Assembly: GCA_020630045.1 (NCBI GenBank)
Contig: JAHDCE010000036.1
Span: 1 to 14,209 of the forward strand
DNA from: Saprospiraceae bacterium
GTDB taxonomy: Bacteria > Bacteroidota > Bacteroidia > Chitinophagales > Saprospiraceae
Length of the DNA stretch: 14,209 nucleotides
Reading direction: 5' to 3'
Below the pieces are notes generated by a model. That model saw only the letters and a list, made by a program, of their open reading frames with translations, had not been told where the DNA came from and did no database searches. Shown in pieces: positions 1 to 6,823 of this stretch (position 1 is its first letter; each line of letters starts with the position of its first letter). The position numbers and the translations under genes were made by a program.

Positions 1-1277
1 ACCCTTCCGGAAATATCAACGATTACGAATTGGCTGCCTTCTCCTCCTTGGGGTACACGAATGGACAAAACTTCATTTACGGGATTCGATACCAATTCTA
101 TTTGGGGAGAATTGATGACTTCTTCATCACTTAATGCATTGCAATTATCGTCCGGGTGGTTGTCAGATGTTGCAATTATACCGGCAAAAAAGTCCGTCAT
201 ATTTTGTAGTCGCAAATCCGGATCATCAATAATATGTCCGTTATTGAAACAATCATTAAACCCGGTATAATTATCAATAATTTCCGCTTGATACAAGGGA
301 GCGGAAGTACCTAGACCGGCAAAATACCCACGTATACCTTCGGCTCCCCACGCATGTGGGAAAGGGCCGTAACCTTGGCAAATCCCTGCGATACATTCAT
401 CATTCATCCGGCCGAACATCATCCCGTAATCGTAATCTATAATGACATCCGAACCTTGCGCAAATAAATACACCCCGGGAGGATTGGCCGTATTTTCAAA
501 TTGTCCCAAATCAATTGCTCCGCCGAAAAAGTTTCCGACTCCCTTGACACTCGCATCGTATTCTCCTAGGTGCAAATCGCCTTCGACATCTCCTAAATCG
601 GGTCGAGACAAATCATTGGTCGCATCAGTACATCCATATTCCGCGAAATCCGAATCCGGCATCGGAACCGCTGATATCGCATAACAAGAGGCGGGTTTCT
701 TCATCTCATCATCTACAAATCCTACTGAAAGGGAAGTGAAACCTCCTGCACTTTCTCCGGCCATGAATACATTATTCACATCTGTCGAATCTATCAAATT
801 CCTTCCTTTCATAAAGCGAATCGCTCCCTTGGCATCTTGCATAGCACGGAAGTTCGCACGCTCTACTTCCAAGCTATCCACAACAAACGCACATGACTCC
901 GTTATACTTGAACAAAAGGCGTTTGTCGAATAATCATCCGTATTGTTCATCCCCAAACGATAATCTATATTTGCGACTACCCATCCCCTTTTTGCCAATT
1001 CCATAGACATGAATTTCATACTGGCATTATCCTTACTGTCGGTCACCCAAGCACCTCCATGAGCCAATATCATAATGGGTCGGAGGCAATTAGGATCGCC
1101 CTTCGGCTTGTAGATGTCCATCAATAAATCCACCTCTGTACCCGCATAATCCATCGCCGAACCATAATTTACATCTATTATGCTATCTACCTCAAACAAA
1201 ACTTGGGTGTAAGGCAATTGGGCTGAAAGAGAAAAAAAGGCCCAACAACATATAAGAATTGGAAATAACCGCTTCAT
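1..1277 (-). CDS. Secreted alpha/beta-hydrolase (carboxylesterase-like) with T9SS sorting domain, 3' end outside window
   Basis: Reading on the minus strand from ATG at 1277 gives 425 codons with no stop before the window edge, so the C-terminus is missing. Residues 1-19 form a signal peptide (MKRLFPILICCWAFFSLSA, then Q). The hydrolase core shows the oxyanion-hole HGG (73-75), a DYRLG segment near 105-109, the nucleophile elbow GESAGG with Ser176, a likely acid Asp277 in QGSDVIIDY and a likely His348 in NGHII; the first three are clear, the acid and His assignments are inferred. From about residue 396 the sequence ELVSNPVNEVLSI followed by VIVDISGR matches the start of a type A T9SS C-terminal domain, so export across the outer membrane and surface anchoring or release are expected. 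The substrate cannot be told; the family hydrolyses short acyl esters and acetylated glycans. The gene is divergent from the HU-SPOR gene. An ATG at 1287 is out of frame and was not used. Confidence 0.9.
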   Translation of the reverse strand, partial: MKRLFPILICCWAFFSLSAQLPYTQVLFEVDSIIDVNYGSAMDYAGTEVDLLMDIYKPKGDPNCLRPIMILAHGGAWVTDSKDNASMKFMSMELAKRGWVVANIDYRLGMNNTDDYSTNAFCSSITESCAFVVDSLEVERANFRAMQDAKGAIRFMKGRNLIDSTDVNNVFMAGESAGGFTSLSVGFVDDEMKKPASCYAISAVPMPDSDFAEYGCTDATNDLSRPDLGDVEGDLHLGEYDASVKGVGNFFGGAIDLGQFENTANPPGVYLFAQGSDVIIDYDYGMMFGRMNDECIAGICQGYGPFPHAWGAEGIRGYFAGLGTSAPLYQAEIIDNYTGFNDCFNNGHIIDDPDLRLQNMTDFFAGIIATSDNHPDDNCNALSDEEVINSPQIELVSNPVNEVLSIRVPQGGEGSQFVIVDISGR

Positions 1278-1464
1278 AAATACTCATTTTTCGCAAATGT
1301 ACTAGATGAACATCAAAAAATAGTACAGTTGTTCTAAGTATTTTTCACTTGTTTGAGTATTTTTAGACAAGTCCTTTCCCTTATCAATGAAAACATGTAA
1401 CTTTATTGCATATTTAATTGACAGGAGGGAGAAAACCATTCCTCCAACCATAACTTGAAACATC
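1278..1464. other. Divergent intergenic region between esterase and HU-SPOR genes
   Basis: This AT-rich 187-bp spacer must hold promoters for both divergent genes. On the plus strand the best -7 candidate is TAACTTTA at 1398-1405 (one mismatch to TAnnTTTG), with no convincing -33 box. A weak inverted repeat GGAGG (1424-1428) / CCTCC (1441-1445) falls in the HU-SPOR leader; its purine-rich half is too far from the start to act as a ribosome binding site. No ORF of note. Confidence 0.4.
1294..1301 (-). promoter_or_regulatory. Candidate -7 promoter box of the esterase gene
   Basis: On the minus strand the octamer is TACATTTG, a full match to the Bacteroidota -7 consensus TAnnTTTG, lying 16 bases upstream of the ATG. 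No good -33 TTTG is found at the usual spacing; a TTTTTTG run lies only 12 bases upstream. If it is used, the leader is very short, around ten bases. Confidence 0.35.
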
Positions 1465-2565
1465 TTGCAGGAGGAACTTCATATTTCAGTAGAACGGGCC
1501 GTTCAGGAATTGCTATTTGTACACGGAACCGTCATTATCCCGGATTTCGGGGGATTTGCCAAAGAATACAAACCCACCGGATTTGATTATGTCTTGGGCG
1601 AAATCAAACCGCCTTCCTCCACCATTTCCTTTAAGGAAAATTGGAAAACCGATGATGGGCTATTAGTAGAACATCTTCGTCGGAGAAATGAATTGTCACT
1701 TATGGACGCTAAAGCGGAAGTGGCTAATTTTTCTCGCTTGGCACTGGACAAGTTATCCAATAAAGAAATCATCACGATTCCTTCTGTCGGACGCATCATG
1801 GTAGATTTCGAAAACAAACTCAAATTCATTCCGGATGATACCAATTTCAATCCCAATAGCTACGGCTTGCCGGTTTTGAAATATTATCCCATTTCAAGAA
1901 CCACCACTCAACCAGCGGCTGCAGCCGCTGCAACCGCCGCACCTGTTCCTGCAGCAGCTCCTCAAAAAGAAAAAAGAAGCTGGACAAGACTCGCCCTCCC
2001 TATCATTATCGGGTTGGCTCTCGTAGCTATTCCCGTCACATTTTATTTGACGGGTTCAAATACTTCGACCGCATCTGCAAATACCAACCAAAATTCGGAA
2101 GGTAGGATCATCGAAGTCAATGACAACACCAATATCAGTCCAAAGGACAAGGAAGCCTATCGTCCTAAAGAAGCTACGATTCCTTCAGAAGATGAGAAGG
2201 AGGAAGAAAATGAATATACGCCACCACCGGTCGACCACACTTCATTAGAAGATAACGAAGAAACTGCGGTAACTTCTACTCCACCCCGGGCTACCACTCC
2301 TTCGGTCGAAAAGGAAGAAGTTTCGTCTTCTACCGATAATCGAAAATATGGGGTCATCATCGTAGGATCTTTCCGTAAATCATCGGGGATCAACACCATG
2401 AAAGGGAAAATCGAACGTGCCGGACTTCCGGTCTATACCCGCCGTTTGCCGGAAGGCAAAACCTATGTGGGTGTCAAGTACTATAAGGCCGATGAAATGG
2501 ACGCAACGTTAGAAAATGTCAGACGTAGTGTCGAATCAGGTGCTTGGGTCTACAAGAAACTGTAA
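1465..2565 (+). CDS. HU-CCDC81-type / transmembrane / SPOR domain protein
   Basis: The 366-residue protein has three parts. Residues 1 to about 140 resemble the bacterial CCDC81-type HU domain pair (ISVERAVQELLFVHGTVIIP, then DFGGF). Next come an Ala/Pro-rich linker (150-166) and a single membrane helix (about 176-197), followed by a long acidic, Ser/Thr/Pro-rich linker. Residues 292-366 form a SPOR domain (KYGVIIVGSF ... GLPVYTRR ... GKTYVGVKYY), which in this family binds denuded peptidoglycan at division sites. The expected arrangement is an N-terminal HU-like domain in the cytoplasm and SPOR in the periplasm, linking a cytosolic partner to the wall; this is inference. The start is TTG at 1465: an in-frame TGA at 1456 leaves only TTG (or ATC at 1462) as possible starts, and the protein begins exactly where the domain does. 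No Shine-Dalgarno sequence is seen. htpG follows after 93 bp. Confidence 0.88.
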   Translation: MQEELHISVERAVQELLFVHGTVIIPDFGGFAKEYKPTGFDYVLGEIKPPSSTISFKENWKTDDGLLVEHLRRRNELSLMDAKAEVANFSRLALDKLSNKEIITIPSVGRIMVDFENKLKFIPDDTNFNPNSYGLPVLKYYPISRTTTQPAAAAAATAAPVPAAAPQKEKRSWTRLALPIIIGLALVAIPVTFYLTGSNTSTASANTNQNSEGRIIEVNDNTNISPKDKEAYRPKEATIPSEDEKEEENEYTPPPVDHTSLEDNEETAVTSTPPRATTPSVEKEEVSSSTDNRKYGVIIVGSFRKSSGINTMKGKIERAGLPVYTRRLPEGKTYVGVKYYKADEMDATLENVRRSVESGAWVYKKL

Positions 2566-2588
2566 TTTTTTCAGGCTATTACCCCCTC

Positions 2589-2605
2589 GTCAAAGACACT
2601 TTGAC
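2589..2605. promoter_or_regulatory. Palindrome GTCAAAG-ACA-CTTTGAC upstream of htpG (possible operator)
   Basis: This perfect 7-bp inverted repeat has a 3-base spacer. Its right half contains TTTG (2600-2603), which fits a -33 box, so a protein bound here would overlap the htpG promoter. It does not match the HrcA CIRCE operator. A second short palindrome, AGGAATTCCT, follows at 2606-2615. The operator role is inferred from position and symmetry. Confidence 0.4.
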
Positions 2606-2632
2606 AGGAATTCCTATATGGTATATCATTTG
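2600..2632 (+). promoter_or_regulatory. Candidate htpG promoter (-33 TTTG, -7 ATCATTTG)
   Basis: TTTG at 2600-2603 is followed after 21 bases by ATCATTTG (2625-2632), a near match to TAnnTTTG (the leading TA is off). Spacing is within the range reported for Bacteroidota vegetative promoters. A start site five to seven bases downstream (about 2637-2639) would place the transcript 5' end at the foot of the start-codon hairpin. Confidence 0.35.
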
Positions 2633-2637
2633 AAGTG

Positions 2638-2661
2638 CATAACGAAAAAACTTTCGTTATG
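2638..2661 (+). promoter_or_regulatory. Leader hairpin enclosing the htpG start codon
   Basis: CATAACGAAA (2638-2647) and TTTCGTTATG (2652-2661) are perfectly complementary over 10 bp with an AAAC loop. The last three bases of the 3' arm are the ATG of htpG, so the start codon is fully paired in the folded RNA. Half of the pairs are A-U in a stem of only moderate strength, compatible with melting at raised temperature. The thermosensor role is inference. Confidence 0.55.
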
Positions 2662-4527
2662 CCAAAAGGACATATATCAGTACAAACGGAAAACATATTC
2701 CCCATTATCAAGCAATTCCTGTACTCCGATCAGGAAATATTTTTGCGTGAATTGGTATCCAATGCGGTTGATGCTACTTCTAAATTAAAGACGCTTTCCT
2801 CCAAGGGAGAAGTCAAAGGTGACTTAGGAGAACTCACCATCGAAATCATTCTTGACAAAGACGCCAAGACGTTGACCATTCGTGACCGAGGTATCGGCAT
2901 GACTGCTGAAGAAGTAGAACGTTATCTCAACCAAGTCGCTTTTTCAGGGGCACAAGAATTCCTAGAAAAATACAAGGACCAATCCGGTATTATCGGACAC
3001 TTCGGCCTTGGATTCTATTCTGCATTCATGGTTGCCGATAAAGTGGAATTCGTCACTAAATCATGGCAAGACAGCCCGGGTGTCACTTGGACTTGTGAAG
3101 GGAACCCTGAGTACTCCTTGGATGAAAATGAAAAAACAGAAAGAGGTACGGACGTCGTCTTACATATCAGTGAAGATGCTACCGAATACCTAGAAGATAA
3201 TCGCATCAGCGAATTGCTTAATAAATACTGTAAATTCCTTCCCGTTCAAATCCAATATGGAACCAGGACGGAGAGTATCGAAAAGGAACCTGCCACAGAA
3301 GACAAAGAAGCCGTAACTGAAGAAATCACGGTGCCGAATATCATCAACAATCCGTCTCCGCTTTGGAAAAGAAATCCAAACGAAATGACAGATGAGGATT
3401 ACAAGAACTTCTACAATGAGTTGTACCCTTATTCACAACCGCCGTTGTTTTGGATACACCTCAACATCGACTATCCTTTCAACTTGACCGGAGTCCTTTA
3501 CTTCCCGAAGTTGAGCAACAATTTGGAAATCCAAAAGAACAAAATCCAACTCTACTGTAACCAAGTTTTCGTTACGGATGATGTCAAAGAAATCGTTCCG
3601 GAATTCTTGACCTTGATGCATGGTGTTTTGGATTCTCCGGATATTCCGTTGAATGTTTCTCGTAGTTACTTACAAAGTGATCGCAATGTGAAAAGGATCA
3701 CCAAGCACATTACGAAAAAGGTGGCTGATAAATTGAACGACATCTTCAAAAACGACCGCAAAGATTTTGAAGACAAATGGAGCGATATCGGCCCGTTGGT
3801 CAAATATGGTATGCTTACGGAAGAAAAGTTCTACGACAAAGCAGTAAAATTCGCCTTGTTGAAAAACACGGAAGACGAGGCATTCACCATTGAAGAATAC
3901 AAGGAGAAAGTCAAAGTTAACCAAGTAGATAAATACGATAAAAATGTATTCATCTATACCAATAGTCCGACTGAGCACGATAGCTTTATCAAAGCTGCCA
4001 AAGGCAATGGTTATGATATATTGGTGACAGACACCATGATTGACAATCACTTCATGCAACATTTGGAAGGAAAATTGGGCGATGTGACTTTTGTCCGAGT
4101 CGATTCCGATACGGTAGACAACTTGGTACAGAAGGAAGAAACGACAGAATCCGCATTGAGTGAAGACGAAACCAAATCCATTGAAGAGTTATTCAAGGGG
4201 CAACTTGGCGGAGCCATGAGTTCTGTTTCCGTCAAATCCATGTCCACCGATGCTATGCCGGTCATGATTACCAAGCCCGAGTTCATGCGTCGCTTCCGCG
4301 AAATGAATGCCCTTCAGGGCAATGCGGATATGATGCCGGAAAGCTTCAACGTGGTTGTCAATGCCAATCACCCTCTAGTAGCAGAAAAGCTATTGAAGGA
4401 AGAAAATGCGGAAGTAAAGGGAAAACTCGCCAAGCATTTATACGATTTGGCTTTGTTGAATCAGAATATGTTGAAAGGTGCCGATTTGACCGCATTTATC
4501 AATAAGAGTTTGGACTTTTTGAAATAA
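2659..4527 (+). CDS. htpG: Molecular chaperone HtpG (bacterial Hsp90)
   Basis: This 622-residue cytosolic ATP-dependent chaperone acts as a homodimer to remodel client proteins, usually with DnaK. The N-terminal GHKL ATPase (about 1-215) has the ELVSNAVDA helix with catalytic Glu31 and Mg-binding Asn35, DRGIGM (76-81), the ATP lid GHFGLGFYS (113-121) and GTDV (163-166). The middle domain (about 228-490) includes IQKNKIQLYCNQVFV and the NVSR loop with Arg335, which contacts the ATP gamma phosphate in the family. The remainder is the dimerisation domain. ATG 2659 is chosen because MPKGHISVQTENIF matches the usual N-terminus; an in-frame GTG at 2635 would only add eight atypical residues encoded by the hairpin. 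It has its own candidate promoter, leader hairpin and terminator, so it is probably monocistronic. Confidence 0.97.
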   Translation: MPKGHISVQTENIFPIIKQFLYSDQEIFLRELVSNAVDATSKLKTLSSKGEVKGDLGELTIEIILDKDAKTLTIRDRGIGMTAEEVERYLNQVAFSGAQEFLEKYKDQSGIIGHFGLGFYSAFMVADKVEFVTKSWQDSPGVTWTCEGNPEYSLDENEKTERGTDVVLHISEDATEYLEDNRISELLNKYCKFLPVQIQYGTRTESIEKEPATEDKEAVTEEITVPNIINNPSPLWKRNPNEMTDEDYKNFYNELYPYSQPPLFWIHLNIDYPFNLTGVLYFPKLSNNLEIQKNKIQLYCNQVFVTDDVKEIVPEFLTLMHGVLDSPDIPLNVSRSYLQSDRNVKRITKHITKKVADKLNDIFKNDRKDFEDKWSDIGPLVKYGMLTEEKFYDKAVKFALLKNTEDEAFTIEEYKEKVKVNQVDKYDKNVFIYTNSPTEHDSFIKAAKGNGYDILVTDTMIDNHFMQHLEGKLGDVTFVRVDSDTVDNLVQKEETTESALSEDETKSIEELFKGQLGGAMSSVSVKSMSTDAMPVMITKPEFMRRFREMNALQGNADMMPESFNVVVNANHPLVAEKLLKEENAEVKGKLAKHLYDLALLNQNMLKGADLTAFINKSLDFLK

Positions 4528-4542
4528 CGGCTTCTATTTCCG

Positions 4543-4560
4543 ATTCGGCGTAAGCCGAAT
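4543..4560 (+). repeat. Short hairpin with GTAA loop after htpG
   Basis: ATTCGGC (4543-4549) and GCCGAAT (4554-4560) form a perfect 7-bp stem with loop GTAA, 16 bases after the htpG stop. No T-run follows, so it is not a terminator by itself; the real terminator starts 12 bases further on. A similar hairpin with the same GTAA loop follows nusA (9986-10025). Confidence 0.5.
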
Positions 4561-4571
4561 ACCTTATATTT

Positions 4572-4606
4572 AACGTGTTATCCCGTCGTAGGGATAACAC
4601 GTTTTC
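4572..4606 (+). terminator. Rho-independent terminator of htpG
   Basis: AACGTGTTATCCC (4572-4584) pairs perfectly over 13 bp with GGGATAACACGTT (4591-4603), with loop GTCGTA, and the stem runs into a short T-tract (TTTTC). It lies 45 bases downstream of the htpG stop and separates htpG from the amidohydrolase gene. Confidence 0.8.
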
Positions 4607-4609
4607 TAT

Positions 4610-4772
4610 TAGATGTTATCACGAAAAATTGAGTATAGTCAAACCGTTATTTTGGAAATCCACTTCGTTATTCCCCTTAAACGTAGCTAGGGCTATGCTT
4701 GGCGGCGAATGCCTCGTTGATTCCCAAAATAACGATTCGTCTTTTATACAAAAAATTTCGTGATAACATCTA
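4610..4772. repeat. Large nested inverted-repeat element (repeat copy A)
   Basis: Outer arms TAGATGTTATCACGAAA (4610-4626) and its exact complement (4756-4772) pair over 17 bp. Inside these, GTATA (4633-4637) pairs with TATAC (4745-4749). CGTTATTTTGG plus AAATC (4645-4660) pairs with 4719-4734 at 15 of 16 positions. At the centre CGTAGC (4682-4687) and GCTATG (4692-4697) form a small hairpin with loop TAGG. The inner 90-bp part matches the layout of the element at 6558-6646. Together with the htpG terminator and hairpin it fills nearly all of the gap before the amidohydrolase; no credible ORF is present. Confidence 0.75.
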
Positions 4773-4801
4773 TTTCACTCACTCTTTATCCAAGTACGTC
4801 C

Positions 4802-6520
4802 ATGAAAAACATTTTATTACTTCTAGGAGCATTGCTTTCTTTTCACTTCGTTTTTTCTCAAAATGAATACATCCTGACGGATGTCAATTATATCGATGTC
4901 ATTTCCGGAAAGGAAATTACGAACACCTCCATTCATATCAAGGATGGAAAAATTGCGGACATCAATAAAAAAATAAAAGCGCCTAAACTCATCCCAAGGA
5001 TTTCCGTCAAGGACAAATGGCTCATTCCCGGATTGGTGGACAGCCATATCCACCTCTTTCAATCCGGTGGGTTATATACAAGACCGGACGCCATCGATTT
5101 AACACAATATGTCCCTTATGAAGAAGAGCGAAGGTGGCTACGGGAGAATGCCGGGAATCTCCTTCAACGTTACTTGGCCTGCGGCATTACGACTGTAGTC
5201 GATGTCGGAGGCCCTATGTATAATTTCAAAATTCGAGACCAATTCGAGGACTCTAAGTCACATCCTTCCGTTTTCATTACGGGGCCTCTCGTTTCTACAT
5301 ATCAACCACTGGCATTCCAAATTGACGATGCTCCCATCATCAAGGTCGAAACCGCTGAAGATGCCCGAAAAATGGTTCGTGAACAACTCCCCCATAAACC
5401 TGATTTCATCAAAATCTGGTACATCGTGCGCACCAATCAAACCGCAGAAAGCACATATGACATTATTAAAGCCACCGTTGAAGAAGCCCACAAGAACGGT
5501 CTTCCGGTCGCCGTACATGCTACTCAGCAAAACACTGCCAAGCTCGCCCTTAAAGCCGGGGCCGATATCCTTGTCCATAGTGTAGATAATTTGGAAATCG
5601 ATGATGAATTCATTGAGATGCTCAAAAAAAATGACGCTGCTTATATCCCGACTCTGGTGGTCTATAATAATTACACCAAGACTTTTGCGGATCAGCACAA
5701 ATTTACACCGGAGGATTTCGCTATCGCACATCCCAAAACCCTAGGAAGTTTACTAGACAATCGACACTTAAAGGATGAAACGCTCGAACAATACAAGGCA
5801 TTCGCTCCTAGGATGGCGGAAAGGGAAAAAGTACAAGACAGTATCATGATGCTCAACCTCGATAAGCTCAACAACAGTGGTGCAAGGATCGTAACCGGAA
5901 CGGACGCAGGTAATATCGGCACCCTTCACGGTTCGTCTTTTTATGATGAAGTCGCGAAGATGAAATTGGCGGGCATGTCGAATGGTGATATTCTCAAGGC
6001 ATCCACCATAGCACCGGCTACCATGTTGGGGCAGGATAAAGTAAACGGAAGTATCGCCAAGGGAAAAATTGCGGATATTGCGATACTTCGGGAGAATCCG
6101 TTGAAAAACTCTGATGCATTAAAAAGCATTACCCATGTTATTAAATCGGGAAATCTAATCCAAGTAGACACGCTCCTCCCTCCTACTCCGGAACAATTGG
6201 TCCAACAACAATTGAATGCATATAATGCTTATGATTTGGAGGCATTCCTTGCTCCATATAGTCAGGACTTGGAAATTTACAGTGGATGGGATCAATTACA
6301 ATCAAAAGGCTTGGATAAAGCGAGACCGACATATGAAAGGATGTTCGCCAATCCCAACGGATTGCATTGTGAACTTGTCAATCGAATTGTGATGGGGAAC
6401 ACTGTTATCGACCATGAAAAAATAACGGTGGATGTTCCGGGAGCTAAACCATTCGAAGCCTTGGCCATTTATACAATCGAAAATGGAAAAATCGCAAAAG
6501 TCAATTTTATTTATCCATAA
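4802..6520 (+). CDS. Secreted metal-dependent amidohydrolase with C-terminal SnoaL/NTF2-like domain
   Basis: The protein has 572 residues from ATG 4802, with a signal peptide (1-19, MKNILLLLGALLSFHFVFS). An in-frame GTG at 4760 would put extra residues before the signal peptide and was rejected. The amidohydrolase barrel carries HxH metal ligands His82 and His84 in DSHIHLF, a candidate carboxylated Lys204 in FIKIW, His239 (VAVHAT), His259 (LVHSVDN) and Asp368 (TGTDAGN): a full dinuclear-site set of the imidazolonepropionase / Xaa-Pro dipeptidase-like group. Typical family C-terminal motifs follow (GSIAKGKIADIAIL). Residues about 463-572 (PTPEQLVQQQLNAYNAYDLEAF ... GLDKARPTYERMF ... IENGKIAKVNFIY) look like a SnoaL-type NTF2 fold. 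No T9SS domain is seen, so a periplasmic location is likely. Substrate is unknown; peptides, N-acyl amino acids and lactones are all used by relatives. It is flanked on both sides by copies of the same repeat family. Confidence 0.9.
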   Translation: MKNILLLLGALLSFHFVFSQNEYILTDVNYIDVISGKEITNTSIHIKDGKIADINKKIKAPKLIPRISVKDKWLIPGLVDSHIHLFQSGGLYTRPDAIDLTQYVPYEEERRWLRENAGNLLQRYLACGITTVVDVGGPMYNFKIRDQFEDSKSHPSVFITGPLVSTYQPLAFQIDDAPIIKVETAEDARKMVREQLPHKPDFIKIWYIVRTNQTAESTYDIIKATVEEAHKNGLPVAVHATQQNTAKLALKAGADILVHSVDNLEIDDEFIEMLKKNDAAYIPTLVVYNNYTKTFADQHKFTPEDFAIAHPKTLGSLLDNRHLKDETLEQYKAFAPRMAEREKVQDSIMMLNLDKLNNSGARIVTGTDAGNIGTLHGSSFYDEVAKMKLAGMSNGDILKASTIAPATMLGQDKVNGSIAKGKIADIAILRENPLKNSDALKSITHVIKSGNLIQVDTLLPPTPEQLVQQQLNAYNAYDLEAFLAPYSQDLEIYSGWDQLQSKGLDKARPTYERMFANPNGLHCELVNRIVMGNTVIDHEKITVDVPGAKPFEALAIYTIENGKIAKVNFIYP

Positions 6521-6521
6521 G

Positions 6522-6566
6522 TACCCGGCCATAAATAATCAGGGAATATGCTTTTCGGGTATTTTT
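6522..6566 (+). terminator. Possible terminator of the amidohydrolase gene
   Basis: TACCCG (6522-6527) can pair with CGGGTA (6556-6561), followed directly by TTTTT. The loop of 28 bases is long, so this is weak. The 3' half overlaps the left arm of repeat copy B (6558-6567), so the two pairings exclude each other. Confidence 0.3.
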
Positions 6567-6654
6567 GCTTTATCCTTCGTACAGTCCTCAACTTGGTAGC
6601 TACGGCTACCAGTTTCCGGGCTTCCCTCGACTAAAACAAAAATACCACTGAAAA
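6552..6654. repeat. Structured inverted-repeat element (repeat copy B)
   Basis: Arms GGTATTTTTG (6558-6567) and CAAAAATACC (6637-6646) pair perfectly over 10 bp, extended beyond a small internal loop by TTTTC (6552-6556) / GAAAA (6650-6654). Inside, TGGTAGC (6594-6600) and GCTACCA (6605-6611) form a perfect 7-bp hairpin with loop TACG, and GGG/CCC flanks CTT at 6618-6626. Measured from the arm start, CTTCGT, TAGC and CTCG lie at offsets 17, 39 and 68; in copy A the values are 18, 39 and 68. The element sits in the convergent gap after the amidohydrolase gene. Confidence 0.7.
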
Positions 6655-6716
6655 TCATTATTCGATTACTTTTGGCCAGGTACTTAACAAGTTCAAAAAT
6701 ACATTTTTCTTTGGAG

Positions 6717-6743
6717 GTGTTTGAAAATTCTAAATCCAAACAC
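6717..6743. repeat. Small inverted repeat in the convergent spacer
   Basis: GTGTTTG (6717-6723) pairs with CAAACAC (6737-6743). It lies just beyond the infB terminator and may serve as a back-up stop or processing site. No other gene is visible in the 303-bp gap 6521-6823, which is otherwise filled by the repeat element and terminators. Confidence 0.35.
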
Positions 6744-6749
6744 ACCCCC

Positions 6750-6789
6750 AAAAAAAAGAAGGCTATCGATGGAACACCGATAGCCTTCT
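6750..6789 (-). terminator. Rho-independent terminator of the rimP-nusA-infB operon
   Basis: AGAAGGCTATCG (6757-6768) and CGATAGCCTTCT (6778-6789) pair perfectly over 12 bp. On the minus strand the stem is followed by a run of eight T (including the stem-end T). It lies 34 bases after the infB stop and is the clearest terminator in the window. Confidence 0.9.
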
Positions 6790-6823
6790 ATATGTTTTGC
6801 GGATTTATCCGAAAGGATTACAT

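Noticed and set aside
1913..1930. Perfect 18-bp palindrome CAGCGGCTGCAGCCGCTG inside the HU-SPOR gene
   Set aside because: It arises from a run of alanine codons in the low-complexity linker; no regulatory reading is needed.
2635..2658. Upstream GTG start for htpG
   Set aside because: The eight added residues come from the leader hairpin and are not found at HtpG N-termini; ATG 2659 gives the canonical start.
3670..4062. 130-codon minus-strand open frame
   Set aside because: It is antisense to the htpG middle and C-terminal domains, with no recognisable domain.
4575..4763. 62-codon plus-strand open frame between htpG and the amidohydrolase gene
   Set aside because: It begins inside the htpG terminator and consists almost wholly of the nested inverted-repeat element.
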